Below the pieces are notes generated by a model. That model saw only the letters and a list, made by a program, of their open reading frames with translations, did no database searches and was not told where the DNA came from. From a virus: a stretch of DNA of 41,669 nt. Shown here piece after piece: positions 18,996-27,475 of the stretch. A program made the position numbers and the translations under genes. The first letter of the stretch is position 1. The number at the start of each line of letters is the position of its first letter. Where the stretch lies: the IMG/VR virus record IMGVR_UViG_3300032278_000028, positions 1 to 41,669 of that record; one strand, written 5' to 3'.

Positions 18996-20981
18996 TCAGC
19001 TGATAGCGAACGCCCAGGCCCTTCGAGCTTCATCTTCGGAGACTGTCGCGGGAGTTTTGGCCAAAAGACTGGCAAATAGACCGACCAAATCGCCCTTGAG
19101 GGCCGCATGACGCCTGTCTTCATCCTGTAGACGCATGGTTTCAAGCACCATAACTTCAATCTTTATCTGAGTTTCCGTGTTAATGCTCTTGATGCGATCC
19201 ATTTGGGCATTCAGCTGGACCTGTATGTCTTCCGGGGAGGGCGGTTCGTACTCTCCGGATTTTGTTGACTGGGCTGTTTGGGAATCCTTGATAATGGAGT
19301 TCAAGACTGGACGAATATCCTCGTCTATCTGTCGATCCCAGGTGCCGAGGGTAAAGATGTTGTCGACCTCTAGTGACCCATCGGTAAGAAGTGAACGTGC
19401 CTTCCGACCTGCTGCTTTCTCGAGTACAACGCGCTGCTGGCGTTCGAACAGACGTTCGAAACTGCGATCCAGGATGCCGGTCCACCGTTCATAATCCTGT
19501 CCGAATTCTTCCTCTGCCTTAGTTTCGATGAACTCCGGTTCACCCGATAGCTGACCCATGTCTGCTGGGGCGGGTTGCTGTCCATTGGCGGGTGGGGCAC
19601 CAGCCTGAGCGGCCATAGCCCCCTGCATTGTGTTGGGATCTAGGGGTTGCTGGCCATTACCCGGGGGCTCCCCACCCCCAGGCACTGGCATGCCGGGCTG
19701 TGGCGCTCCCGGTTGTCCGCCCACCATTGCACTGGGCTGCTCCATTTCCTTCTCTGTGTTGGCAATCGGTGTCAAATTCGGGTTCATCAGAAGCGAGTCG
19801 GCAAGTTCGGACTTAACCGGGTCCTTGCCGGTCATCTCACGATATTCGTTGACACTGATTAGACCCTGCTGTAGTTCGTCCATCAGGTAACGATCTCGCT
19901 CTTGCTTGTAGATGATGAGGTTTGGGACGGTTGAAGTATCGAAGTCGATGTAGTGAACGGGATCTAATTCGTCCAGAGCGCGGGCAAGTGGTTCAAGATG
20001 GGGAAGCATCGTCTCCATCCAGAACACCCGGATTTCCTCGGCAGCGTTACTGAAGGTTCTTCCGGACGCGTTGCCAATAACCGATTCGGGAACACCGAAC
20101 GAGGCCAGGATTTCTTCCTTGGTGATTTGGCGCATTTGGATGTAGGCGGCATCTCTCGGGCTGGAGGAGGTGTCTACGAAGTCGACTCCATCATCAGCCG
20201 AGACCACAGTGGTTGATCCGACTCGCCCAAGATTGCCACGGAAGCGGGTGCGCAATTCGTTCTTGTCGTCATCTTCGATTTCTCCACGAAGAACCAAAAG
20301 TCCCCCAGGTCGACCGTCATTCAGTAGGAAGTTACGGTTGTAGAGCTTGGCAAGATTTTCGATCTCGATGGCGATGCCAGCCGACTCCATGGGAGTTAGG
20401 GACAGGTATGGATCGAGGGGGTGTGGACGACGTACCCAACATACTTCCTCGGGCTTGAGGGTGAGTTTCCGACCGTCGGGCAGGTCCACTTCATATCCGG
20501 ATACAAATGTTTTGGGATGAGGAATGGGGGCGGTGTGCTGCGGTGGAAGCAGGTTCAATCCGATGATGGAACCATCTCGTCCTCGGACCTTCTCAATGAA
20601 GGCCCCACGGCTACCAAGTAAAAGCTGTGACGAAAGTCTGTATCTGAATATGAAGGAATTCTCGCCAATATTAGACTTGGAATTGAGAATGTCGAGAATG
20701 GAACTTTTGTCCATGGTCTCTCGGCTGCTTACGATCTTCCCATCGGGAGCGTTTCCCTCCCTGAGAATGATCGGCAAGCGAGCTTGGTTTCCAGCGATGG
20801 CGTCAATACATCGAGCCACCCAAGTGACCTTCTGCATGCCCTCTTTGTAGGCGCGCTCGATGTCCCAAGCGTCACGATAGGGCTGACCGACCAGAGACGG
20901 GTTCGCTGAAATCGGCGCGCCAGGGCCCACCACCTTTTGCTGAATCCCGTCCAGCGCTTTGTTAGAGGAGTTCCATGCCAT
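18996..20981 (-). CDS. Portal protein
   Basis: The protein has 661 residues and belongs to the HK97-type phage portal family. It is the dodecameric ring at the capsid vertex through which DNA is packaged and to which the tail attaches. Recognisable features are the N-terminal region (AYKEGMQKVTWVARCIDAIA), the central WVRRPHPLDPYLSLTPMESA stretch typical of the portal core, and the region around ILASFGVPESVIGNASGRTF. A Pro/Gly/Gln-rich linker near residues 420-480 is followed by a helical C-terminal extension, which makes it longer than the usual 400-500 residues. The start is 2 nt after the stop of the 58-residue membrane protein gene, which suggests coupled translation. The terminase gene diverges from the other side of the same intergenic region. 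Confidence 0.93.
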   Translation of the reverse strand: MAWNSSNKALDGIQQKVVGPGAPISANPSLVGQPYRDAWDIERAYKEGMQKVTWVARCIDAIAGNQARLPIILREGNAPDGKIVSSRETMDKSSILDILNSKSNIGENSFIFRYRLSSQLLLGSRGAFIEKVRGRDGSIIGLNLLPPQHTAPIPHPKTFVSGYEVDLPDGRKLTLKPEEVCWVRRPHPLDPYLSLTPMESAGIAIEIENLAKLYNRNFLLNDGRPGGLLVLRGEIEDDDKNELRTRFRGNLGRVGSTTVVSADDGVDFVDTSSSPRDAAYIQMRQITKEEILASFGVPESVIGNASGRTFSNAAEEIRVFWMETMLPHLEPLARALDELDPVHYIDFDTSTVPNLIIYKQERDRYLMDELQQGLISVNEYREMTGKDPVKSELADSLLMNPNLTPIANTEKEMEQPSAMVGGQPGAPQPGMPVPGGGEPPGNGQQPLDPNTMQGAMAAQAGAPPANGQQPAPADMGQLSGEPEFIETKAEEEFGQDYERWTGILDRSFERLFERQQRVVLEKAAGRKARSLLTDGSLEVDNIFTLGTWDRQIDEDIRPVLNSIIKDSQTAQSTKSGEYEPPSPEDIQVQLNAQMDRIKSINTETQIKIEVMVLETMRLQDEDRRHAALKGDLVGLFASLLAKTPATVSEDEARRAWAFAIS

Positions 20982-21236
20982 GTTTACTCAAGACCCAGTA
21001 AAAACCCGAATATGCCACAAGCCAGACCCCCGACGATTAGGCCCAAAGACGTGTCAACCATTCCAGCGCCTATGCCTGTAAGGATAATAAATGATACCAT
21101 CAGTACATTGGCGAGTTTGTCCCGCTCCAACCAACTGAGCACCCTCTGCCAAATATTCATGTGGTCCTTACTGTAGTTGGCTATGAACTATCAATTGTCA
21201 CCTATCCTAGAATAGACCAGACTGCGAGGTACGAGG
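20982..21236. promoter_or_regulatory. Divergent intergenic region between head operon and terminase operon
   Basis: Transcription must diverge here: minus-strand genes start at 21160 and plus-strand genes at 21237. The 76 nt between the two start codons (21161-21236) must hold or lie near promoters or leader sequences for both directions, unless transcripts enter from elsewhere. I see no convincing sigma70-type -35/-10 pair. A TATCCTAGAATAG stretch lies at 21203-21215. Confidence 0.4.
20984..21160 (-). CDS. Small two-helix membrane protein (58 aa)
   Basis: An ATG at 21158-21160, preceded by AAGGA at good spacing, opens a 58-codon frame ending in TAA 2 nt before the portal start. The protein has a short amphipathic N-terminus (MNIWQRVLSWLERDK) followed by two hydrophobic stretches: LANVLMVSFIILTGIGAG, then LGLIVGGLACGIFGFLLGL after a short loop. 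That is the topology of many small phage membrane proteins, including some holins. No family is recognisable from sequence alone. It is the first gene of the minus-strand head operon, so it would be made with the portal. A holin role is possible but unsupported, because no endolysin is visible in the window. Confidence 0.75.
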   Translation of the reverse strand: MNIWQRVLSWLERDKLANVLMVSFIILTGIGAGMVDTSLGLIVGGLACGIFGFLLGLE

Positions 21237-22544
21237 GTGACGAAAGACTGGAACAAAGTCCTCGACTACCTTGAGCCCAAGGCGTCTCCGCACTGCCCGG
21301 AGGAACCTTCGTTAACTCAAAAAGTCTTCCTGCGGACCTATGCCTTGGAGGCCCTCTTCGGGGGAGCGGCCGGTGGAGGCAAAAGCTCGGCCCTCTTGAT
21401 GGCGGCTCTCCAATATGTGGATGTCCCAAGTTATTCGGCCATCCTGTTCCGGCGTACTTATGCCGACCTTGCTCTGCCAGGAGCGCTCATGGACCGTTTT
21501 TTGATGTGGATCGGGCAGGAGGAAGATGTCCGTTGGAACGCAAACTCCTACACGGCGTCGTTCCCGTCGGGAGCTCGAATCGCATTCGGTTACCTCAACA
21601 ACGCCCAGGACTACCTGCGCTACAAGGGTGCGGAATTCCAGTTCATCGGGATGGACGAGGTCACCGAGATCCGAGAAGCGGACTACCGATACCTATTCTC
21701 TCGCTTGCGTCGTCCGGCTTCGGGTCCGCTGTCGAAGGTCCCCCTGCGGATGAGGTGTGCTTCCAACCCTGCGCCTAACTGGGTTAGACAGCGCTTCATC
21801 GTTGAGGGCAAGACTGAGCAGCGTGTGTTCGTACCCTCCTTCCTTTCCGACAACCCGGGCATCGACTCGGTGTCGTACCGACAGTCCCTGCAGGCCCTGG
21901 ACCCCATTGAGCGCAGGCGGCTCGAAGAGGGCGACTGGTGGGCAACCACTCTCGGGTCACTCTTCGATCGTGAGTCCGTAGTGATTATCGATGGAAACGA
22001 GATTCCACAGCTAACTCCAACAGCTCGCGCCATACGGTTCTGGGACTTGGCGGCGACCGAACCATCTCATTCGAACCCGGATCCTGACTGGACGGTCGGA
22101 ACCCTCATGATGTTTGACCAAGGAATTTCTTACATCCTTGACGTAAAGCGTATAAGGGCTAGAGGAGAAAAGGTAGAACAGTTGATTGCCCAAACGGCTT
22201 ACGAGGATGGGGTAACAGTACCGATCAGGATGGAGATGGAGCCGGGGTCATCCGGCAAGATGCTGGTCGACCAGTACGCCAGGTACATCCTTCCGGGCTA
22301 CGACTTCGTGGGCATGCGTGCCACCGGAGATAAGGTCACCCGTGCCAGGCCCTTTGCGGCTGCAGTCGCCAACGGTAATGTGCGAGCCATTCGGGGACCG
22401 TGGCTTACGGACTGGTTGGACGAGTTGTCGTCTTTCCCGGAAGCCTGTAATCACGACGACCAAGTTGACTCCGCCACAGGAGCTTTCACAAATTTGACCG
22501 GATTGGGGTTGCCACAGCGCAAACGCGTCGCTATCGTTGTCTAG
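21237..22544 (+). CDS. terL: Terminase large subunit
   Basis: The protein has 435 residues and is the packaging motor ATPase/nuclease. Walker A is GGAAGGGKSS at residues 42-51, and Walker B is FIGMDE with D140-E141. The C-terminal RNase H-like nuclease begins with RFWDLAATE (D270) and ends with the HDDQVDSATGAF element supplying another acidic residue. It starts with GTG, chosen because MTKDW leads directly into the conserved N-terminal region and no better ATG is present. It drives DNA through the portal encoded divergently next door. No small terminase subunit is recognisable in the window. Confidence 0.95.
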   Translation: MTKDWNKVLDYLEPKASPHCPEEPSLTQKVFLRTYALEALFGGAAGGGKSSALLMAALQYVDVPSYSAILFRRTYADLALPGALMDRFLMWIGQEEDVRWNANSYTASFPSGARIAFGYLNNAQDYLRYKGAEFQFIGMDEVTEIREADYRYLFSRLRRPASGPLSKVPLRMRCASNPAPNWVRQRFIVEGKTEQRVFVPSFLSDNPGIDSVSYRQSLQALDPIERRRLEEGDWWATTLGSLFDRESVVIIDGNEIPQLTPTARAIRFWDLAATEPSHSNPDPDWTVGTLMMFDQGISYILDVKRIRARGEKVEQLIAQTAYEDGVTVPIRMEMEPGSSGKMLVDQYARYILPGYDFVGMRATGDKVTRARPFAAAVANGNVRAIRGPWLTDWLDELSSFPEACNHDDQVDSATGAFTNLTGLGLPQRKRVAIVV

Positions 22545-22553
22545 GCAAGTTAC

Positions 22554-22566
22554 TAATAACGTCTAG
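22554..22566 (+). promoter_or_regulatory. TAATAAC-N2-CTAG intergenic element, copy 1
   Basis: TAATAACGTCTAG lies in the 38-nt gap between the terminase and the next gene. The same element with the same spacing (TAATAACTCCTAG) occurs at 30247-30259, at the other larger gap of the plus strand. The role is unknown; a promoter or processing site is a guess. Confidence 0.3.
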
Positions 22567-22582
22567 AGATCCGGAGAATGTT

Positions 22583-23071
22583 ATGAATCTGGAGGATATT
22601 ACTACCCTCCGCAGCCTTCTGAACAAGCTTGACGAACGTGTCGAACATGTCTCTGAAGATGCATCCGAAGTCGCCAACCTGGTGTTGGAGATGAATCTCG
22701 CTAAGAACGATCTTGGGATGGTTTACGACAGCCTCACCAACATCCTTGGCGAGCTCATGGAATCCGAGCCAGTGATCGAGCTCCGTGACGGCGCTCAGAT
22801 CGAACGCAAGGTTGCCTCAAGCCGAAAGGCGTGGCAGCACAAGGAACTGGCCGGTGCGGTCATGGATCGGCTACAACACGCCGCCATCGACATGGACACC
22901 GGTGAGGTTCTGATGTCCGGGCCCGAGATGGGGCTCAAAATGCTCGACTACCTCGCACCTTCCTATTGGAGGGTCGGGAAGTTGAACGAGATCGGCCTGA
23001 CGGCTGACCTCTACTGCGAAGCAAGTGAACCGAAGACGAGTGTTATCGTCAGAAAGGGCGAAGCCCAATGA
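22583..23071 (+). CDS. Hypothetical protein (162 aa) in recombination cassette
   Basis: I do not recognise a family. The N-terminal ~70 residues are predicted helical and Leu/Glu-rich with heptad-like spacing. The C-terminal part contains the segment YLAPSYWRVGKLNEIGLTAD. The start is preceded by GGAGA at suitable distance. Its stop overlaps the Rad52-like gene start by 4 nt (ATGA), so the two are probably translationally coupled. An accessory role in replication or recombination is inferred from position only. Confidence 0.75.
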   Translation: MNLEDITTLRSLLNKLDERVEHVSEDASEVANLVLEMNLAKNDLGMVYDSLTNILGELMESEPVIELRDGAQIERKVASSRKAWQHKELAGAVMDRLQHAAIDMDTGEVLMSGPEMGLKMLDYLAPSYWRVGKLNEIGLTADLYCEASEPKTSVIVRKGEAQ

Positions 23072-23715
23072 GCGAAGTACTAAAAAAGCTCAGCGAACCG
23101 TTCCCCAAGGAGGTCGAAAGGACCCTCAAGAAGGGCGGAACATCCCTGACCTACATCCCGATCAGCGAAGTCGTCTCCCGTCTCAACAACGTGTTGGGAC
23201 TCGACGGATGGTCGCTGGTCGTGAAGGAGTGTCGTCGCGATCCAGTCGCATCAGACTGGATCATTGCGCATGTCGCCCTTACCGCCATCATCGATGGGTC
23301 GGTCGTCCACAAGGACGGTTTCGGTGGCCAGGAGATCAAGTACATGAAGAACGGCAACCCCGTCGATCTCGGAAACGAGTTCAAGGGTGCCGTCAGCGAT
23401 GCCACAAAAAAGGCCGCACAGTCGCTGGGGGTGGGCATCTACCTCGCACGCTCTGACGAAGCCCTCGAACTGGAGGCAGCCGAGCCTGTCGACCCGAAGG
23501 TGGAGGCTGCGTGGGACAACTTCAAGAGCGTCGCCGACAGCCTGACCGAAGAGCAGCGTGTGAAGCTCAGCGAGTTCTGGTCTGAATATTCTGGCGGACG
23601 CCCGAAGCCCACTGCCGAAACCGCATCGATGGTCGATGTGACCGCCCTTTCGGATGAGGCCATCCGGCTCTCTTTCAACGCGACCGTGGTTGAGAATGAC
23701 GAGGAATCGTCATGA
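23068..23715 (+). CDS. Rad52/22-like single-strand annealing protein
   Basis: The protein has 215 residues. Residues ~1-130 match the Rad52/Rad22-type annealing protein pattern: the YIPISEVVSRLNNVLGLDGW segment, a beta-strand region DWIIAHVALTAI, then GFGGQ and FKGAVSDATKKAAQSLGVG. These proteins coat and anneal complementary single strands in phage recombination. The C-terminal ~85 residues are acidic and variable, as is usual in this group. It is coupled by ATGA overlaps to both neighbours and lies just upstream of a Cas4/RecB-like nuclease, a natural exonuclease partner. Confidence 0.85.
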   Translation: MSEVLKKLSEPFPKEVERTLKKGGTSLTYIPISEVVSRLNNVLGLDGWSLVVKECRRDPVASDWIIAHVALTAIIDGSVVHKDGFGGQEIKYMKNGNPVDLGNEFKGAVSDATKKAAQSLGVGIYLARSDEALELEAAEPVDPKVEAAWDNFKSVADSLTEEQRVKLSEFWSEYSGGRPKPTAETASMVDVTALSDEAIRLSFNATVVENDEESS

Positions 23716-23879
23716 ACAATCTCGAGAAACGTCAATCACACTTCCAGAAGTCGGGCCACAAGATGATCTGCTACGACGACGAAGGCAAGCTGGAGTGTGT
23801 CTGCAAGCTTCGTAAGAGCTTGGAGTTGGAAGAAGCCGAACTCATCAGTCGAGCCGAAGCCTTAGAATTGGAGCGGTGA
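23712..23879 (+). CDS. Small hypothetical protein (55 aa)
   Basis: It starts by ATGA overlap with the Rad52-like gene and ends overlapping the nuclease gene. The protein is charged. It has one C-x-C pair (CVCKLRK) preceded by an isolated Cys (MICYDDEGK), then a Glu-rich helix. No family is recognised. The perfect fit between two coupled genes is the main evidence that it is real. Confidence 0.7.
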   Translation: MNNLEKRQSHFQKSGHKMICYDDEGKLECVCKLRKSLELEEAELISRAEALELER

Positions 23880-25012
23880 TGTCGGACGAGGAACTACCCT
23901 TCGTCCGTCACAGTGAGACCAGTAAGGCCGCAGCCAAATCCATGAGGCCGTCTGCCGTGAATCTACGGCAGCAGGTATTTGAGTACCTGAAAGAGAACGG
24001 TCCTGCGACGGACAAGCAAATCCAAGGTGCTCTCCAGCTTGCTGGCAGCACAGAACGACCGCGACGTATCGAATTGGTTGCGGAAGGCCGTGTTGCCGAG
24101 ATGGGCAAGGTGATGCAGGCGAACGGACGGCAGGCCATGACCTGGGGTGTCGTTTCTGACGAGATTGTCGAAACACCGGTCGCTCCACCCCACCTGTCGC
24201 CGTCTTCAATGTCGACCTTCCACCAGTGCCCTCAGAAATTCAAGTACGAGAAGATTGACAATCTTCCACGAGGCACGAGCAAGGAGGCCCTGCTGGGCAA
24301 CTTTGTCCACGACTTCCTTGAGGCTTTCTATGGTCTTGAAATTCCCCTCCGAATCAAAGAGTCCGTGAAACCGCTATTCCAGGAAATCTTCTATGGCCAT
24401 GCCGGAGTTCGAGACGAACCGCTGGATATCACGGAAGAAGAAGGGGGATGGATGGAGAAACTCCACCCCTACGTTGTTGGAACTAAGGCCCTTCGTGAAT
24501 TCAAGAACAAGGCATGGTGGTGCGTCCAGAACTTGTGGGATATCGAGAATCCACAACAGGTTGTGTCAAAGGGTCTCGAGTATGAACTCAACGGTGAGTT
24601 AGAGGGGGTAACCCTCAAAGGTTTCATCGACCGGCTGGACGGCGAAGGCACGACAATCGTTGACTACAAGACTGGCAACAATCCCTTTCGTTTCGACCGA
24701 GGTGCTGATCGATGGGTACCCAAGTACAAGGATGATCCATTCCTCCAGCTCAAGATCTATGCTGCGCTAGTATCGGTACTAGGACTTGGCACTCCGGACA
24801 CCTTGAAATTGCTTTACTTAAAAGATGGCCAGGAAATTCAAGCAGACTTTACTGATCTAGACATCGAGGAAACGAAATCCTACGTCGTGGCTACTAAATG
24901 GGCTATAGATAAAGCCGTTGAAACCGACACGTTCCCAACGCGGATGTCGAACTTATGCAACTGGTGCACATACAAGCCTCAGTGCCCGGCATTTGCTAAG
25001 GGGGACGCATGA
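23879..25012 (+). CDS. Cas4/RecB-like PD-(D/E)XK nuclease with N-terminal winged-helix-like domain
   Basis: Numbering is from the GTG at 23876; the adjacent ATG at 23879 is equally likely as the start. Residues ~30-90 resemble a winged helix (TDKQIQGAL...RRIELVAEGRV). Residues ~107-378 are the nuclease: H145, D252 in GFIDRLD, and D263/K265 in IVDYKTG form the PD-(D/E)XK core. C118 with C361, C364 and C370 matches the four-Cys Fe-S cluster arrangement of Cas4/AddB-type nucleases. It probably resects DNA ends for the Rad52-like protein encoded just upstream. No CRISPR array is nearby, so a CRISPR adaptation role is unlikely. Confidence 0.88.
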   Translation: MSDEELPFVRHSETSKAAAKSMRPSAVNLRQQVFEYLKENGPATDKQIQGALQLAGSTERPRRIELVAEGRVAEMGKVMQANGRQAMTWGVVSDEIVETPVAPPHLSPSSMSTFHQCPQKFKYEKIDNLPRGTSKEALLGNFVHDFLEAFYGLEIPLRIKESVKPLFQEIFYGHAGVRDEPLDITEEEGGWMEKLHPYVVGTKALREFKNKAWWCVQNLWDIENPQQVVSKGLEYELNGELEGVTLKGFIDRLDGEGTTIVDYKTGNNPFRFDRGADRWVPKYKDDPFLQLKIYAALVSVLGLGTPDTLKLLYLKDGQEIQADFTDLDIEETKSYVVATKWAIDKAVETDTFPTRMSNLCNWCTYKPQCPAFAKGDA

Positions 25013-25515
25013 TCCTTACAGATGATGCCTTTGCTCAGCTTGTTGCGGAAGAGGTGAAGAATCAACTCTCGCCATCACAGCGGGAGACACTTCTCGCAGT
25101 CGAGAACTGGGATCGGTGGAAGCGAGCTCTCATGGCGTTGACCACAAACCTCGTTGTTCAGATCGTGGAAATCGAGGCCAACGCCGAGGCAGACGAAAAC
25201 CGCTACTCGGCTATGGGGCGGGATGGCAGAAAACTGGCCAAGGAGGCACAGGCCGCTTACGCCACACGCAAAGCCAGGATCGAGCGATTCAAGTTCCATG
25301 TTGACAAGAGACTCGATCAGGTTGCGGGCATGATTGAAACCGGTCAGCCCATAGCTGATGCCGGTGAAACTGCCAATTTCTATCGACGAGCCATTATCAA
25401 ACACCGTGAGTTGATGGCGCAGTTCGATATGGAGGACACGGCTATTGATCGAGCCCTCTGGGGCACACTTGAGAACAAGTGGGAATTCGATCGGGTGACC
25501 AGTGACGCACTATGA
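25009..25515 (+). CDS. Hypothetical protein (168 aa)
   Basis: It is coupled by ATGA to the nuclease upstream and to the HNH gene downstream. The protein is largely helical with a basic central stretch (AYATRKARIERFKFHVDKRLDQV). It contains no motif I recognise. An auxiliary DNA-processing role is inferred only from its place in the operon. Confidence 0.75.
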   Translation: MILTDDAFAQLVAEEVKNQLSPSQRETLLAVENWDRWKRALMALTTNLVVQIVEIEANAEADENRYSAMGRDGRKLAKEAQAAYATRKARIERFKFHVDKRLDQVAGMIETGQPIADAGETANFYRRAIIKHRELMAQFDMEDTAIDRALWGTLENKWEFDRVTSDAL

Positions 25516-25874
25516 AACGGAAGAAGCCCCTCAAGCGTGGTGCCCCCCTCAAGCGCACGGGTTCGCTTCGACCCCGTAGTAAGAAAAAGTCGAAGGAATA
25601 CGTCGAACGACGGAGCCTTGTTGCCCGGCTACTAACCGACCGTCCTTACTGTGAGGCGTGTCCGGTCTTTGCCAAGCACGACGAGGCAACCCTGTACCAG
25701 CGCAAGGCCAGCGTAGACATCCACGAATTGAAGCGCCGATCCCAGGGGGGCTCAATCGTTGACGAGGACAACTGCATGGCCGTTTGTCGGGAATGTCATA
25801 CCCGCATTGGGAACGAGCCGAAGTTGGCAATTGAGCTCGGGCTGGCCGTTCCGGGATGGTGGACGAAGCCGTGA
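25512..25874 (+). CDS. HNH endonuclease
   Basis: The protein has 120 residues with a very basic N-terminus (KRKKPLKRG). C47/C50 and C92/C95 form the structural zinc site. H71 in DIHELKRR, N87 and H96 in CRECHTRI form the HNH metal site. HNH proteins of this size near the terminase are often needed for packaging cleavage in HK97-like phages. The position inside a recombination cassette also fits a repair role, or a VRR/NinG-like role. The start overlaps the preceding stop by 4 nt. Confidence 0.88.
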   Translation: MKRKKPLKRGAPLKRTGSLRPRSKKKSKEYVERRSLVARLLTDRPYCEACPVFAKHDEATLYQRKASVDIHELKRRSQGGSIVDEDNCMAVCRECHTRIGNEPKLAIELGLAVPGWWTKP

Positions 25875-26398
25875 AGTTCATGGGTCTCGACCTCTCCCTT
25901 ACGTCAACGGGATATTCCTGCGACGGGGACAAGGGAGCGATTGCCGTAAAGAAGAAGGGTGTAGAGCGACTTGCCGCCATTAGAGATGAGGTCATGCTCA
26001 TCTGTCGGGAGCATCGCCCGGATGTGGTGTTGGTTGAGGGCTACGCATATTCGTCACGGGCCGGTCAGGCTCACTCCATTGGGGAATTGGGGGGCGTTAT
26101 TCGACTTGCCCTGTATGAGAACAACTACATTTTCATAGAGGTTCCTCCGGCGTGTCGTGCCAAGTTCGCTACTGGGCGGGGGAACGCATCCAAGTCCGAA
26201 GTTGTCTCTGCGATTTCCGCTCGAACCGGATTGGTTTGGGAGGGAAAGGGTGCCGACGACATGTGTGACGCATGGATCCTCGAACAGATGGGCCGTACTC
26301 GTTTCGGCCTTTCGGAAGACGAGTGGCCCAAGGTCAACTTGGAAGCTCTGGAGAAAATTGATTGGTCCCATGTTGTGAGGAAACATAATGAACTTTAG
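25871..26398 (+). CDS. RuvC-like Holliday junction resolvase
   Basis: It has an RNase H-fold of the RuvC/YqgF type. The first strand is MGLDLSLTSTGY with the first catalytic Asp. VLVEGYAYSS supplies the Glu, and GADDMCDAWIL supplies the final Asp pair. I choose GTG at 25871 because GTGA overlaps the HNH stop exactly as the neighbouring genes do and it follows GGTGGA. An in-frame ATG at 25856 would add five residues. It would resolve branched DNA before packaging, acting after the Rad52-like and Cas4-like proteins. Confidence 0.85.
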   Translation: MKFMGLDLSLTSTGYSCDGDKGAIAVKKKGVERLAAIRDEVMLICREHRPDVVLVEGYAYSSRAGQAHSIGELGGVIRLALYENNYIFIEVPPACRAKFATGRGNASKSEVVSAISARTGLVWEGKGADDMCDAWILEQMGRTRFGLSEDEWPKVNLEALEKIDWSHVVRKHNEL

Positions 26399-26726
26399 AG
26401 GTCCCATTAGCCAAGTCGAAATTGAACAACGACTGCTGTATTTTCTTGACGAGCTGGAGAGCGAAACGGAAGCTTTCGAAAGCCTCGCCGAAGATAACGC
26501 CAAGAAGGAAGCAAGGTACAAGTCGGCGTGGGCCAAGGAGTATCTGTCCGCCAAAGGATCGATCAAGGAGCGGGAATCCTGGGCCGACTACAAGATGGCT
26601 GACGAACAGTTTGAGTACAAAATATCGGAAGCCCTACTAAAATCGAAGCGGGAGAAGTTGCTCTCCCTCCGATCGTCGATCGATGCGATGCGAACACTCA
26701 ACGCGAATGTTCGGGTACAGGTGTGA
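26388..26726 (+). CDS. Hypothetical protein (112 aa)
   Basis: It starts 11 nt inside the resolvase gene and ends overlapping the ParB-like gene. The protein is predicted to be almost all helical and highly charged, with many Lys, Glu and Ser. No family is recognised; small coiled proteins of this type are common in phage DNA-metabolism operons. Confidence 0.7.
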   Translation: MNFRGPISQVEIEQRLLYFLDELESETEAFESLAEDNAKKEARYKSAWAKEYLSAKGSIKERESWADYKMADEQFEYKISEALLKSKREKLLSLRSSIDAMRTLNANVRVQV

Positions 26727-27475
26727 CCATGAAACACAAAGCTAACGAATCACTCACCGATCTATTAGTTCCTCTGGACAGCCTTCAACCTCTGGAGAAC
26801 AATCCCAGGGTTGGTAACGTCGATGCCATCGCCGCTTCGTATGACGAGTTCGGTCAAGTCAAGCCGATCGTCATACGCGAAAACAAGAACGGCAAGGCAA
26901 CCGTTATTGCCGGAAACCATCAAGTTCAAGCTGCAAAGAAATTGGGATGGACACATATAGCAGCAGTGGCATTGGACGCTGATGATAAACGGGCCGTTGC
27001 TTTTGCGTTAGCCGATAACCGCACTATGGAGTTGGGACATACGGATCACACGAAAGCAGTCGACATGATTGTTGAGGTCGTGGACGAGTACGACAACCTC
27101 ATGTCTGGCCTCCTGTGGGACGACTTCGAGATCGCTCTTTACCAAGAACAGGCAGAGGGGCAATCCGACAAAGAGGGGGGAACATCTACCTTCATCCCTC
27201 CGGAAATGATTATTGAAGAGGACGAGGATGGCGAACGTAGAATCGTCGCTGGCGATGACGTTGACCACGGAGATGTCGTGCTGCAGGGGAGCACCGTAAC
27301 GCCTCAAGGGGCTGCGCCACGAGCAGTTGTCCAATACACGTTGGTGTTCGACGATCCGGAACAGCAGAAGCGCTGGTATCAGTTCGTTCGTTGGCTCCGA
27401 ATGGCGTCAGCGTATGAGGGTGACACTACTGCCGAGAAGATCATGGCGTTTTTAGACGCACACTCCGAAGTATGA
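26723..27475 (+). CDS. ParB/Srx-fold protein, partner of a PAPS-reductase-like protein
   Basis: The protein has 250 residues. Residues ~15-110 are a ParB N-terminal domain: LVPLDSLQPLENNPR, then YDEFGQVKPIVIRE, AGNHQVQAAKKLGW, and ALADNRTMEL. The second half contains an acidic segment and a C-terminal helical region. There is no HTH or partner ParA, so a partition role is unlikely. The gene overlaps the downstream PAPS-reductase-like gene by 4 nt. That pairing is the arrangement of IbrB-IbrA-type modules in enterobacteria and is also frequent in phages. The start is GTG at 26723; ATG at 26729 is an alternative. Confidence 0.85.
   Translation: MTMKHKANESLTDLLVPLDSLQPLENNPRVGNVDAIAASYDEFGQVKPIVIRENKNGKATVIAGNHQVQAAKKLGWTHIAAVALDADDKRAVAFALADNRTMELGHTDHTKAVDMIVEVVDEYDNLMSGLLWDDFEIALYQEQAEGQSDKEGGTSTFIPPEMIIEEDEDGERRIVAGDDVDHGDVVLQGSTVTPQGAAPRAVVQYTLVFDDPEQQKRWYQFVRWLRMASAYEGDTTAEKIMAFLDAHSEV

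Noticed and set aside
20937-21176. 79-codon plus-strand frame opposite the start of the portal gene
   Set aside because: The minus strand here encodes a better-supported 58-residue membrane protein with a ribosome site and tight spacing to the portal.
23879-25012. CRISPR adaptation Cas4
   Set aside because: No Cas1, Cas2 or array nearby; the Rad52-like partner and phage context point to recombination.
26723-27475. Plasmid-type partition ParB
   Set aside because: No ParA and no recognisable centromere-like repeats; it is paired with a PP-loop protein instead.
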